Assembly: GCA_900544405.1 (NCBI GenBank)
Contig: UQVA01000012.1
Span: forward strand, 1 to 53,257
From: an uncultured Eubacteriales bacterium
GTDB lineage: Bacteria; Bacillota; Clostridia; Oscillospirales; Oscillospiraceae
DNA length: 53,257 nt
Reading direction: 5' to 3'
Shown here: positions 1 to 10,300 of the stretch, in pieces
Layout of the letters: each line of letters opens with the position of its first letter
Position numbering within the stretch: the first letter of the stretch is position 1
Notes under the pieces: generated by a model
Database searches by the model: none
Told to the model about the DNA's origin: nothing
The model's input: only the letters and a program-made list of their open reading frames with translations
Position numbers and translations under genes: made by a program

Positions 1-1
1 T

Positions 2-22
2 ATGACTGCCACCGGCAGTCAT
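2..22. terminator. short perfect palindrome, possible terminator
   Basis: Nine-base arms (ATGACTGCC at 2-10 and GGCAGTCAT at 14-22) enclose a three-base loop. It may end a gene lying left of the window. No clear T run follows on the plus strand, so terminator function is only a guess. Confidence 0.35.
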
Positions 23-90
23 GTTCATTTCTATTCGCTGCGCGGGGCACAACCCTACACAGGGGAGCCTTTAGCCGGTGCGAACCGGTA

Positions 91-246
91 GCCTCTACCG
101 CCCCTCATCCGTCTGCCCTTGCGGGCAGCCACCTTCCCCCAGGGGAAGGCATCCCTCAGAAGGGGCGGTACATTTCTACGCCGTCCAACCGTACACCCCC
201 TCAGTCACACCGAAAGGTGTGACAGCTCCCCCTACACAGGGGAGCC
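91..246. repeat. composite hairpin repeat, copy R1
   Basis: A non-coding block of consecutive small hairpins: TGCCC/GGGCA at 114-127, CCTTCCCC/GGGGAAGG at 132-149, GTCACACC/GGTGTGAC at 204-223 and GCTCCCC/GGGGAGC at 226-245. The same modules recur in the opposite orientation at about 13001-13150 and in part at 11397-11524. It fits the REP/MITE-like intergenic repeats known in gut Clostridia. Open frames across it are artefacts of the palindromes. Confidence 0.7.
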
Positions 247-265
247 ATTGGCCTGCATATACACG

Positions 266-297
266 CCTCCCCCGGAGGGAAAAGTCTCCGGGGGAGG
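266..297. terminator. strong GC stem-loop after the SDR gene
   Basis: Twelve-base perfect arms, CCTCCCCCGGAG at 266-277 and CTCCGGGGGAGG at 286-297, lie just past the stop of the minus-strand SDR gene. There is no U tract on the minus side, so it may act as a 3' mRNA-stabilising loop or be another repeat hairpin rather than a classical terminator. Confidence 0.45.
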
Positions 298-303
298 ATG
301 GTT

Positions 304-1110
304 TTATCTCGTGCCGTAATATTTTCCCAACAGGAACAGGAACAGCTGATCGCCCATCAAGTGGCGGCCCTTCACCAGTACGCATTCGAAGGGGTTGCCC
401 GCCCCGTAGCGCAGCTTCGGCTTCTTTTTCTCCAGAATTTTCGCCACTGTTTTCACCAGAACCTCCGGCTTGGAGCCTCCGGTCTCGTCGGCCTCGATGC
501 GCTTCAGGGCCTTCTTATGATAGGGCGTGTAGGGGGAATCCTCCGACAGGGCCATGACCCGGCTGCCGGTGAAGCCCGTGGCGAAATCTCCCGGCTCCAG
601 CATGGAAACATGGATGCCGAAGGGCCGGACCTCGCTGTACAGGGCCTCGGTGTAGCCCTCCACGGCGAACTTGGTAGCGCTGTACGCTCCCTGATAGGGC
701 AGGCCCGCCAGGCCACCCAGGGAACTGAAATTCACGATGCGGCCGCTTTTCTGCTGCCGCATCACCGGCAGCACCGCCCGGCACAGCCGGGTCATGGCGA
801 AGAAATTGATCTGGAACAGGCCCGACAGCTCCTTATCTGTGGTCTCCTCCAGCGCCCCGCCGATGCCGGAACCTGCATTGTTGATGAGCACGTCGATGCG
901 CCCGGCCTTTTCCAGTACCTGGGCCACCGCCCGCTCCGCCGTATCCGGCTGGCAAAGGTCCCCCTGGATATGTCCCGCCAGGCAGGCCATCACGTCCTCC
1001 CCGGGAACACGGCGGCTGACCCCGTAGACCGCATCGCCCCGGGCGGAAAATTCCTTGGCCATGGCCCGGCCAAAGCCGGAGGAAACGCCGGTAATCAAGA
1101 TAACACGCAT
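304..1110 (-). CDS. short-chain dehydrogenase/reductase (SDR)
   Basis: A 268-residue classical SDR, a cytoplasmic NAD(P)-dependent oxidoreductase with a single Rossmann domain. Visible motifs are the N-terminal dinucleotide-binding TGVSSGFG (residues 7-14), the NNAG motif near residue 85 and the catalytic YSATK near residue 155. The length is normal for the family. The ATG at 1110 has AGAGGA upstream and a good promoter (1140-1168) of its own, so it need not be co-transcribed with the dehydrogenase upstream, from which a terminator separates it. Substrate cannot be read from sequence; members act on sugars, steroids, fatty alcohols and more. Confidence 0.9.
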   Translation of the reverse strand: MRVILITGVSSGFGRAMAKEFSARGDAVYGVSRRVPGEDVMACLAGHIQGDLCQPDTAERAVAQVLEKAGRIDVLINNAGSGIGGALEETTDKELSGLFQINFFAMTRLCRAVLPVMRQQKSGRIVNFSSLGGLAGLPYQGAYSATKFAVEGYTEALYSEVRPFGIHVSMLEPGDFATGFTGSRVMALSEDSPYTPYHKKALKRIEADETGGSKPEVLVKTVAKILEKKKPKLRYGAGNPFECVLVKGRHLMGDQLFLFLLGKYYGTR

Positions 1111-1139
1111 AAAAATGTCCTCTTTCGTTCTTTTTCGCT

Positions 1140-1168
1140 ATTATAGCACGAAGCCCATTCCGGCGCAA
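1140..1168 (-). promoter_or_regulatory. sigma-A promoter of the SDR gene
   Basis: On the minus strand TTGCGC (1163-1168) and TATAAT (1140-1145) are separated by 17 bases, 30 bases from the SDR start. The -10 is perfect and the -35 keeps the TTG core. Confidence 0.75.
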
Positions 1169-1175
1169 GGGCATA

Positions 1176-1213
1176 AAAACCGCTCCCCGTCTCATCGGAC
1201 AGGGAGCGGTTTT
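1176..1213 (-). terminator. rho-independent terminator after the zinc dehydrogenase
   Basis: Perfect 12-base arms AAAACCGCTCCC (1176-1187) and GGGAGCGGTTTT (1202-1213). The palindrome gives a U tract in both directions. It lies just after the stop of the minus-strand dehydrogenase. Confidence 0.85.
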
Positions 1214-1230
1214 CTTGTCGGAAGGGGAAA

Positions 1231-2307
1231 TTACTTGTTTTCCGGGTCCACATACAGGACCTTGCAGGCGTTGACCCGATGGTTCTTCACGTCGTCGATG
1301 AGGCCGGGCAGGCCGTCCAGGTCGGTGGTGTGGGAGATCAGGTCAGCGCAGCGGAAAATGCCCTTGTCCAGCATATCCACGGTGTAGCGCCATTCGTTGA
1401 TGGGCAGATTGCTGAAATGGGAGTTCCAGATGCCGTTGATGGTCAGCTCTTTCCGGAGAATTTTGCTGTGCTGGACCTTGCCGATGGTGGTATCTCCGGC
1501 GGGGTTGCCCACCATGACCACCGTGGCGAAGGGCCGCACGCAGTCGATGGCGTTGTTCAGGGCGGAGCCGAAGCCGGTGCCCTCGAAGGCTACGTCGGCC
1601 AGCTTGCCATCAAAGGCGGCACGGACCTGCTGTTCCAGATTGCCGCTGCGGGAGTTCACGGCGGCAAAGCCGTGGGCCTTGGCAAAGGCGACCTTCTCGT
1701 CCAGCACGTCCACCATCAGAATGTGGCCCGCTCCGGCGATCTGGGCCCAACGGGCGGCCATGATGCCGATGGGGCCTGCGCCGAACACCAGGACATTGGC
1801 TCCGGCGTAAATATTGCTCCGGCGGAGCATGGCGTGCTGGGCCACGCAGGCAGGCTCGGCCATGGCCAACTCCTCAAAGCTGGTTTCCGGGTTGTTGGAA
1901 ATGACCATGTGCCAGGCGCTGGGGATGAGGCAGTAGTCGGCGAAGCCACCGTCCCGGCGGGAGCCAAGATAGTCATAGTCCTCGCACATGGCGTAGTTGC
2001 CGGAGAGGCAGGGGTCGCACTTCCGGCAGGGGATCAGGGGGAAGAAGGTGCCCCGCTTACCGAGGAGGCCTGGGTCGGCCTCCTCGCCCACGGCGACCAC
2101 GGTGCCGGAAAATTCGTGGCCCAGGGTCAGGGGATATTTCTGCTTGCTGGTGCCGGTGGTGTAAATACGGGGCAGGTCGGACCCACACACGCCGCAGGCG
2201 CCGATGCGCACCAGCAGTTCTTCCCCGTGAGGCACGGGAACGGGCACTTCTTCTACGGAAAATTCGCCGATGCGGTGCATTCTGGCGGCTTTCATCATTT
2301 TTTCCAT
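1231..2307 (-). CDS. zinc-dependent alcohol dehydrogenase (polyol-phosphate type)
   Basis: A 358-residue medium-chain dehydrogenase, cytoplasmic. The catalytic zinc site is visible as C41 in GVCGSD and H64-E65 in GHEF. The structural zinc site is C94, C97, C100 and C108. A Rossmann motif (GAGPIG) lies mid-protein. It resembles galactitol-1-phosphate 5-dehydrogenase and sorbitol dehydrogenases, so oxidation of a sugar alcohol or its phosphate to the ketose is likely. The start at 2307 is set by GGAGG (2316-2320) eight bases upstream; an in-frame ORF extends 41 codons further but runs into the preceding gene. With the 3-epimerase 19 bases upstream and the DeoR regulator beyond, it forms a small pentitol/hexitol catabolic unit. 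The exact substrate is unknown. Confidence 0.88.
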   Translation of the reverse strand: MEKMMKAARMHRIGEFSVEEVPVPVPHGEELLVRIGACGVCGSDLPRIYTTGTSKQKYPLTLGHEFSGTVVAVGEEADPGLLGKRGTFFPLIPCRKCDPCLSGNYAMCEDYDYLGSRRDGGFADYCLIPSAWHMVISNNPETSFEELAMAEPACVAQHAMLRRSNIYAGANVLVFGAGPIGIMAARWAQIAGAGHILMVDVLDEKVAFAKAHGFAAVNSRSGNLEQQVRAAFDGKLADVAFEGTGFGSALNNAIDCVRPFATVVMVGNPAGDTTIGKVQHSKILRKELTINGIWNSHFSNLPINEWRYTVDMLDKGIFRCADLISHTTDLDGLPGLIDDVKNHRVNACKVLYVDPENK

Positions 2308-2326
2308 TGGTTTTTCCTCCTTATGT

Positions 2327-2995
2327 TCAGCGGACGGCTGCACGCAGTTTCGCAATGTTCTCGGCCATGGGGGTCCCCTTGGCGAAGATGCTGGAGGTGC
2401 CGCCCACGAAAATATCGGCTCCGGCGGCACGCATTTCCCCGGCGTGGACGAAGCTCACGTTGCCGTCCACCTCGATGCGCACGTCCTCCCGGCCATGGGA
2501 ATCCAGGTAGGCCCGGGTGTTTCTGATTTTCTCCGGCATACAGGGCACCATTTTCTGACCGGCGAAGCCGGGGTTCACGGTCATCAGCAGCACGCCGTCA
2601 ACGTCGTCAAGCACATAGTCCAGCACCTCGATAGGGGTGGCGGGATTCAGGGCCAGCATGGGCTTGCCGCCCAGGTCCCGGATCATGGTCAGGGTCCGCT
2701 GGATGTGGGGGGTGCTTTCCCAGTGGACGCTGACGAATTCGCCTTCCCGGATGCCGAACCAGGGCAGCTTGTTGTCCGGCCGGTTGATCATCAGATGCAG
2801 GTCCAGCGGAATGGAGGTGTGGCTGCGGAGATATTTGCAGAAATCCGTGCCCAGGGTGAAATTGGACACGAACTCGCCGTCCATAATGTCCACATGGAGA
2901 TATTCGATGCCCTGGGCCTCGAAGCAGCGGAGGGTATCGGTCATTTCCGCAAAGTCCACGCACATCATGGAGGGGGCAAGCTGACTGGGTTTCAT
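2327..2995 (-). CDS. ribulose-/allulose-phosphate 3-epimerase family protein
   Basis: A 222-residue TIM-barrel 3-epimerase of ketose phosphates. Family motifs are clear: SMMCVDF near the N-terminus, the metal-site DIMDGEFV, HLMINRP, the MTVNPGFAGQ loop and IEVDGNVS followed by AGADIFVGGTS for phosphate binding. The SMMC start and PGFAGQ loop look closer to D-allulose-6-phosphate 3-epimerase (AlsE) than to housekeeping Rpe (inference from recalled sequences). The start at 2995 follows a GGTGG site; upstream in-frame codons overlap its promoter. It sits directly ahead of the zinc dehydrogenase, suggesting that a ketose phosphate made by the dehydrogenase is epimerised into central metabolism. 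Confidence 0.88.
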   Translation of the reverse strand: MKPSQLAPSMMCVDFAEMTDTLRCFEAQGIEYLHVDIMDGEFVSNFTLGTDFCKYLRSHTSIPLDLHLMINRPDNKLPWFGIREGEFVSVHWESTPHIQRTLTMIRDLGGKPMLALNPATPIEVLDYVLDDVDGVLLMTVNPGFAGQKMVPCMPEKIRNTRAYLDSHGREDVRIEVDGNVSFVHAGEMRAAGADIFVGGTSSIFAKGTPMAENIAKLRAAVR

Positions 2996-3026
2996 AGGTT
3001 CCACCTTCCCGAAATGTTCTTTTCCT

Positions 3027-3058
3027 ATGTTATAACATTTGCCCGCCGGGGCCGTCAA
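3027..3058 (-). promoter_or_regulatory. promoter with overlapping palindromic operator
   Basis: On the minus strand a -35 TTGACG (3053-3058) and a -10 TTATAA/TATAAC (3029-3035) are spaced 17-18 bases. The -10 lies inside the perfect 12-base palindrome ATGTTATAACAT (3027-3038), a plausible operator for the DeoR protein encoded just upstream. It drives the epimerase-dehydrogenase pair. Confidence 0.6.
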
Positions 3059-3143
3059 GGCGGCAGGGCAGGTTGGAAATCAAACTGAGAAACGGGAAAG
3101 AGGAACGATTAAAAATAATCAGAAATGAGCAAAAATGAGCGGC

Positions 3144-3899
3144 TTATTCGTAAATGAGCCGGTTGCCCAGGAGTTCTTCATAGAGCCGGTTCTCCGGCCG
3201 CTTGTCGGTGATCACATAGTCCAGTTCGGACAGGGAAAAGAGGTTGTAGAAAAACCGTTGGTCGAATTTCGTACTGTCGCAGAGGAGAATGTGCTTCCGG
3301 GATTTGCGGAAAAAGGCCCGCTTCACGGCCACATTGTCATCATTCAGTTCCATGGACCCCTGCTCGGCGGAAAATCCGGCGCAGGAGAAAAAGAAAAAGT
3401 CGGCGTTCATGGTCTCGATGGCCCGCAGGGCAATGTTTCCGGTGAGCTCGTCCCAGGGGGAGCGGAGATAACCGCCGCAGGAAATGATGGAAACCTTGTC
3501 GCTGCTGCTCATATCCTGCAAAATCGCCACGCCGTTTGTTGCAATTTTCACGTCCGGGTAGTCCGCCAGCCGCCGGGCCAGCATGGCGGAGGTGGAGCTG
3601 GAATCGAAGAAATAGGAACTGGAGGGCTTCAGAAACCGGCTGGCCAACTGGGCAATACGCTGCTTTTCGGCCAGCTGCTGGGTCCGGCGGAGCCGGGCGG
3701 GAGTGTCGAAGGTGCTGCCTGCCGTCAGCACCGCCCCGCCGTGAATACGCTTCAGGAAGCCCTGAGCCTCCAGTTCGCTCAGGTCCCGGCGAATGGTGCT
3801 GGGGCTGGCGTAAAGCCGCTCCGACAGCGCCTGGACCGAGACGGTGTTCTGCTGCTCCAGGCAGGATAAGATCTGCGCCTGCCGCTCACTGTTAAACAT
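3144..3899 (-). CDS. DeoR family transcriptional regulator
   Basis: A 251-residue repressor. The N-terminal winged helix shows the DeoR signature (QILSCLEQQNTVSV through STIRRDLSELEAQG, then KRIHGGAV, residues about 8-57). The C-terminal sensor is the sugar-phosphate-binding domain, with FDSSST, ATNG and CDSTKF. Members usually sense a phosphorylated sugar intermediate. The start follows GGAGGAGT. It has its own strong promoter and lies 149 bases upstream of the epimerase, so it probably controls the epimerase/dehydrogenase unit. The effector is not known. Confidence 0.92.
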   Translation of the reverse strand: MFNSERQAQILSCLEQQNTVSVQALSERLYASPSTIRRDLSELEAQGFLKRIHGGAVLTAGSTFDTPARLRRTQQLAEKQRIAQLASRFLKPSSSYFFDSSSTSAMLARRLADYPDVKIATNGVAILQDMSSSDKVSIISCGGYLRSPWDELTGNIALRAIETMNADFFFFSCAGFSAEQGSMELNDDNVAVKRAFFRKSRKHILLCDSTKFDQRFFYNLFSLSELDYVITDKRPENRLYEELLGNRLIYE

Positions 3900-3943
3900 A
3901 AGGACTCCTCCAATGTGCTTATTTGTGCGTGTTTCATGGGATC

Positions 3944-3972
3944 ACTGTACCATACTTTTGTTCCGGTGTCAA
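3944..3972 (-). promoter_or_regulatory. sigma-A promoter of the deoR-type gene
   Basis: On the minus strand a perfect TTGACA (3967-3972) lies 17 bases from TACAGT (3944-3949), 45 bases before the start codon. Confidence 0.8.
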
Positions 3973-4233
3973 CGGCTTTGCACGTTGCTGTCCTTTGCTC
4001 TCCAATGGGCGACAAATTGCCTTATTCTATAATGTAGCCGGAGGGCGGGGAAGTGGGGAGTGTCCACGAAAAGCGTTCTATGGGCATGGAACGGTTCTAT
4101 GGGACGGGGGACGGTGTACGCAGGATGGGGACAAAGGGCGAAAAAGGTCGGAATGTGTCTATGTGATGTGGACGCTCGTCTATTTGCACAGAACTTCTTT
4201 AAGAGAATATTAAATTTTTGTAGACACGTTCGA

Positions 4234-4262
4234 TTGACAGGTGTCCGTGGCTGTGCTACAAT
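4234..4262 (+). promoter_or_regulatory. sigma-A promoter of the S8 protease gene
   Basis: Perfect TTGACA (4234-4239), a 17-base spacer and TACAAT (4257-4262), about 94 bases before the protease start. The rest of the 3973-4233 gap shows no convincing gene; short frames there have no ribosome binding site. Confidence 0.85.
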
Positions 4263-4355
4263 TTCTCACATCTAAAATTTTACCATTTTCTGGGAGTATT
4301 CCCGGAAAGGGTAGGACCCCGGCCCGTGCCGGAAGAAACAAGGAGCGTGAAGAAA

Positions 4356-7300
4356 ATGTCCCATCCCACATCCTGGAAACGGCTTGCATCCTGGATCCTC
4401 GTTTTTGCGATGATCTTCAGCCTGGCGGTCCCGGCCTTCGCTACCGGGACGGACGGCAGCAAGTCCCTCTCCTTTGAGAAGGTTGATAACGACACCGTTT
4501 CCGTGAAGCTGCCCGTGAAGGACAGCAACAGCTTTGAATCTCTCGCAACGTCAGAATATGCGCCCACGGATATTGTCCGTGTGTCCATCGTTCTGGACGC
4601 TCCCTCCACTCTGGAAAAGGGTTTCAGCGCGGCACAGGTGGCTTCCGCCGATTCCGGCGCCATGCGCTACCGTGCCTCTCTGCAGAGCAAGCAGGAGAGC
4701 ATGGAAAAGACCATTTCCAAGAAGGCTCTGGACGGGAAAGACCTGGATGTGGTCTGGAATCTGACCCTGGCCGCCAACATCATCTCTGCCAATGTGGCCT
4801 ACGGCGACATTGAGAAGATCGAGGCCCTGTCCGGTGTCAAGGAAGTGCTCATCGAGACCCGTTATGAGGCCTGCGCTGCTACCTCCGATGCTGCCGATCC
4901 CAACATGGCCACCTCCGATGCCATGATCGGCTCCACCGCCGCCTGGGCCGCCGGTTACACCGGTGCAGGCAGCAAGGTGGCCATCATTGATACCGGTGCC
5001 GACACCGACCATCCTTCCCTGGATGCTGGCGCTTTCGAGTACGCCGTGAAGGACTCCGGCACCAAGCTGATGACAACTGAGGACATCGCCGATAAGCTGT
5101 CCTCCCTGAATGCTTACAAGCGTTACGACGGCTTGACTGCCTCCGACCTGTATGTGAACGCCAAGATCCCCTTCGGCTTCAACTATGTGGACGACAGCCT
5201 GTACATTACCCATGACGAGGATTCTCAGGGTGACCACGGCTCCCACGTCACCGGCATCGCCGCGGGTAACCGCTATGTGCCCGATGGCAAGGGCGGCTAC
5301 GCCAATGCGCTGGACACCGTCAGCTCCCAGGGCGTGGCTCCTGACGCACAGGTCCTGGTCATGAAGGTCTTCGGTAAGGGCGGCGGCGCTTACGACTCCG
5401 ACTACATGGTGGCCATTGAGGACGCCATGGTGCTGGGTGCCGATTCCGCCAACCTGTCCCTGGGCTCCGGCAACCCCGGCTTCAACCACATTTCCTCCGA
5501 CACCTATGCTGCCATCCTGCAGCGGGTTACCGAGAGCGGCATGGTGGTCTCCATCTCCGCCGGTAACTCCGGCAGCTGGTACGAGAACTCTACCAACGGT
5601 GTAGCTTATGCCGACGGCAACAGCTGGGCCACCGGCGGTTCCCCCGGATCCTACACCAATGCCCTGACCGTGGCCTCCGTGGACAACGACGGTATCACCG
5701 ATACCTACATGGAAGCTTACGACCACAAGATCTTCTATTCCGACACCAGCTCCAGCGGCTACAAGAATGCCCCCATCACCACCATCGCCGGTGAGCAGAA
5801 GTTCGTTTACGTGGACTCCGCCGGTACGCCGGAAGACTTCGAGGCCGTGAAGGACGTTCTGGCCGGAAAGATCGCTATCTGCAACCGTGGAACCATCTCC
5901 TTCTACGTGAAGGCCGAGAACGCCGTGGCCGCAGGAGCCATTGCCACCATTGTCGCCAACAACGAAGAGGGTAAGATCAATATGGATCTGTCGGACTACA
6001 CCAAGACCCAGCCCGCCGTGTCCATCACCCTGGCCGATGCCAATTTCTTGAAGGAGCACGCCACGGCCGTCAAGGACGGCTCCGGCAAGATCCTCTACTA
6101 CACCGGTAAGATCACCGTCAGCGGCAGCGCTGCCTCCGAGCATTACAACAGTGACTACTACACTATGAGCAGCTTCTCCTCCTGGGGCGTGCCCGGTTCT
6201 CTGACCATGAAGCCGGAGATCACCGCTCCCGGCGGCAACATCTACTCCCTGATGAATGGCGGCGGCTACCAGAATATGTCCGGTACCTCCATGGCTGCTC
6301 CCCAGGTCACCGGTATGGCCGCTGTGTTGGCTCAGTACATCAAGGCTAACAAGCTGGACGAGAAAACCGGCCGCTCGGTGCGGTTCCTGTCCCAGAGTCT
6401 GCTGATGTCCACCGCTACCCCGCTGACCACCGATCAGTATTACTACTCCGTGCTGCAGCAGGGCGCCGGTCTTGCCAATGTGGGCAATGCCATCAACGCC
6501 GGCAGCTACATTTCCATGGACGCCGATGCCACCGACTCCTATGCCGACGGCAAGGTGAAGGTGGAGCTGGGCGACGATGCCGACCGCACCGGTGTCTACA
6601 CCTTCGGCTTTACCATCCACAACCTGAAGGATACCACCAGCGACTTCGCCCTTTCCGCCGACTTCTTCACGCAGGCCCTGGCACAGGAGGGCGGTATGAA
6701 CTTCAAGGTGGACCAGACGGCCATCGTCGGCTCTACGCTGAGCTGGGTCGTGGACGGCAAGCGTGTTGAAGCCGAGAGCGCCGAAGGCCTGGAGAACTGC
6801 GACTTTGACGGCAACGGCTCCATCACCCTGGCTGACGGCCAGGCCCTGCTGGACTATGTGACCGGCGTGCGGGATGCCATTTCCCATGCCGATGCTGCCG
6901 ACCTGGATAAGGACGGCGATGTGGATACCTTTGATGCTTACCTGTTCTATCGTCAGATGGGCAAGTGCAGCGTGGAGGTCCCCGCAAACGGATCCGTTCA
7001 TGTGAGCCTGACCGTGACGCTGGACAAGGAGACCATGGACTATGTGGACGAATTCAGCAGCGGTACCGGCGCTTACGTGGAAGGCTATGTGTATGCCGAT
7101 GAGATGAGCTCTGCCGAGGGCGTCACCGGTACTTCCCACTCCATCCCTGTGCTGGGCTACTACGGCAACTGGACCGACGCTTCCATGTATGACGTGGGCT
7201 CCCGTTACGCTTACCAGTCCGGTGAGGAGACCCGTGCTCCCTACCTGTATGCTTATCGCCAGACCACCGATTTCCAGATGATGACGGTGAGCTACGAGGG

Positions 7301-10300
7301 CGACAGCGGCGAGTATTACTTCGGCGGCAACCCCTATGTGGACGAGGATTACGATCCCGCCCGGGATGCGTTTAACCCGGAGACCACGACCTTTAACGGC
7401 TTCTACTACACCCTGATCCGGAACGCAGCGGCTACCCGTGTGACCGTTACCGATGATTCCGGCAAGACTTATCTGGAGCAGAGCGCCATCGGTGCAGATT
7501 ACAGCGCCTACTATTATACCAACGGCTCAACCTGGCGGAATGTTCAGAGCAGCCTGAGCCTGGGCTTTGCGCCTGCCGATGCGCCCGAGGGCAGCAAGAT
7601 CACGGTCTCCCTGACCAAGGCTCCGGAATACTACGTGGACTACACGGCCAAGACCGTTGACTGGGATGCCCTGGGCGCCGGTGCCACCCGCTCTTACAGC
7701 GCTTACGTGGATAAGACCGCTCCCACCATTTCCGGCGTGACCATGGCCGACGGGAAGATCACCGTCCAGGCTGCCGATAACCGCTATGTGGCGGCAGCCT
7801 TCCTGATTGACAACGACAAGCAGTCCATCTTGGCTCGCTCCGCAGGTTCTGCCAAGGGCGCAGAGCTGGGCAGCGAGGCTACCATTGAACTGGATGCCTC
7901 CGAGTTGGGTGATGCCAAGCACATCCTGGTGCAGGTGGCCGACTATGCCGACAACATCTCCACCTACAAGATCAACCTGAACCCGGATGAGCTGAGCGGC
8001 GACGTGAGCGTGAAGCTCAATGCTTCCAGCCTGACCCTGTACAAGAAGAACACCGCCAAGCTGACCGCTTCCGTGGAGCCCTTCGGCGTGCAGCCTGACA
8101 CCGTGACCTGGACCTCCAGCGATGATGCCGTGGCTACCGTTTCCGACAACGGCCTGGTGACCGCCATCGCTGAAGGCACGGCCGTCATCACCGCTACTTC
8201 CGATAAGGACGCCACCAAGTCCGCTTCCTGCACCGTTACGGTTTCCAATGTGAACACCCTGATCTACGGTACCCTGCAGGATGCCGACGGCAATGCCATG
8301 ATCTACAAGTGGGATATGTCCAAGAACGACACCTGGTCCAACTACAACGACCTGGAAGCCGGCAGCGCCATTTCCGCCACCATGGATATGGAGGACAACC
8401 TGTGGATCTGCGACGCAACCTCTGCCTTCAAGATCCACAAGGTGGACGTGGCCACCGGTAAGGACATCGCCTCCTACACCAATGCCACCGAGGTGCCCAT
8501 CTGGGATATGGAGTACAGCTACGTGTTCTCCGCCGATAACGATCCCAAGGTGTTCTCCATCTACGCTTACTACCTGCTGGCCCCCAATTCTCCCACGGCT
8601 CTGACTACTGCGGCCTTCAACATGCAGAGTTACATGGCGAACTACTCCGGTGCCTCTTATCTGGCTGCCCTGGCCTCCGCCGGCGCCAGCACCGTCAACG
8701 ACAGTACGGCCGAGCGGGTACTGATCCTGGACGATGCGGGCTATATCTGGATGTATCAGGTCTACGCCACCGACAAGGGCTACGGCGCAAAACTCAGCTA
8801 CTTTACCTCCAACCTGGCCGAGCTGGGTGTGAAGTTCGGCATCGACGAGAACGAATGCAGAAACTCCTCCATGATCCTCACCACCGAGGGCGATGACCTG
8901 GTGCTGTATCTGTCCGCCTTTACCGGCAAGACCAACGACATCTATCGGATGGTGCTGGGCGATGACGGCGAGTGGATCGCTTCCAAGATCGGCTCCTTCG
9001 GCGAGAACGTCTGGCCTGCGACCATCATTCTGGGCGGCCAGGCAAAGGAGACCGCTGACGGCAACGCTTTTGCCGCTCTGGATACCATGGCCAACGTGGT
9101 CTCCGGGAACGAAGTTGCTTCCGAGCAGGACTTCAGCGCCGCAAAGGCCGCTTCCACTCCTGCCGCCGGCAGCCTGAACGCTTCCACCACCTCCTCCGAC
9201 GGTGAGGCTCCCGCAGCTCCCGAGGCCAAGACCGAGGCCACCCTGTCCGAGGATGAAAAGACCCTGACCCTGACCGTGGCCGACATGGGCGAGGGCGAGA
9301 CCACCAACGGCCTGTTCACCGTCAGCTACGACGCCTCCAAGTTCCAGCTGACCAGCGTGGCCATCGCCGCCGAGCACTCCTCCTACAAGGATGCGGACGG
9401 CACCGTGACCCTGGGCTATGTGGACACCACCGGCAAGGCCGCAGGCAGTAATCTGGCTACCCTGACCTTTGCCGTGAAGGACCCCGCCGCCGTGGACGGA
9501 ACGGCCACCTTCGGCGTGAAGTTCCTGGAGCGGAACAACACTTCTCCCGACACCTCCGTTGATGTGGATGTGACTTTCCATACCGACACCGAGGTTCGGA
9601 ACGCTAAGGATGCCACCTGCACCGAGGACGGCTATACCGGCGACACCTACTGCAAGACCTGCGGCGCTCTGGTTGCCGAGGGCAGCATCATCCCGGCCAC
9701 CGGCCACCAGCATACCGAGATTCGGAATGCCAAGGATGCCACCTGCACCGAGGACGGCTACACCGGTGATACCTACTGCACCGACTGCAATGAGAAGATT
9801 GCCGACGGTACTGTGATCCCGGCCACCGGCCACCAGCATACCGAGATTCGGAATGCCAAGGAAGCTACCTGCACCGAGGACGGCTACACCGGCGACACTT
9901 ACTGCACGGACTGCAATGAGAAGATTGCCGACGGTACTGTGATCCCGGCCACCGGCCACGACTTTGGCGAGTGGACCGTGACCAGGGAAGCCACCTGCGA
10001 GGCAGAGGGCGAGGAGAGCCGCACCTGCTCCAAGTGTGATGCCAAGGAGACCCGTGCCGTTCCGGCTACCGGTCATAAGCTGACCCATCACGATGCCAAG
10101 GCGGCTACCACCGAGGCCGAGGGCAACAAGGAATACTGGTCCTGCGACACCTGCGGCAAGCTGTTTGCCGATGCCGAGGGCAAGACCGAGACCACCAAGG
10201 ATGCCCTGACCATCGCCAAACTGCCCAAGCCCACCGTGACCCCCTCCACCGGCGACAGCAACGCTCCGGCCCTGTGGCTGAGCCTGCTGGTGTTCAGCGC

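Noticed and set aside
78..557. Plus-strand frames through the R1 repeat
   Set aside because: Translations follow the palindromic repeats and the antisense of the SDR gene; not coding.
4551..7139. 862-codon minus-strand open frame inside the S8 protease gene
   Set aside because: Antisense shadow caused by high GC at third positions; low-complexity G/V/H-rich translation, no ribosome binding site.
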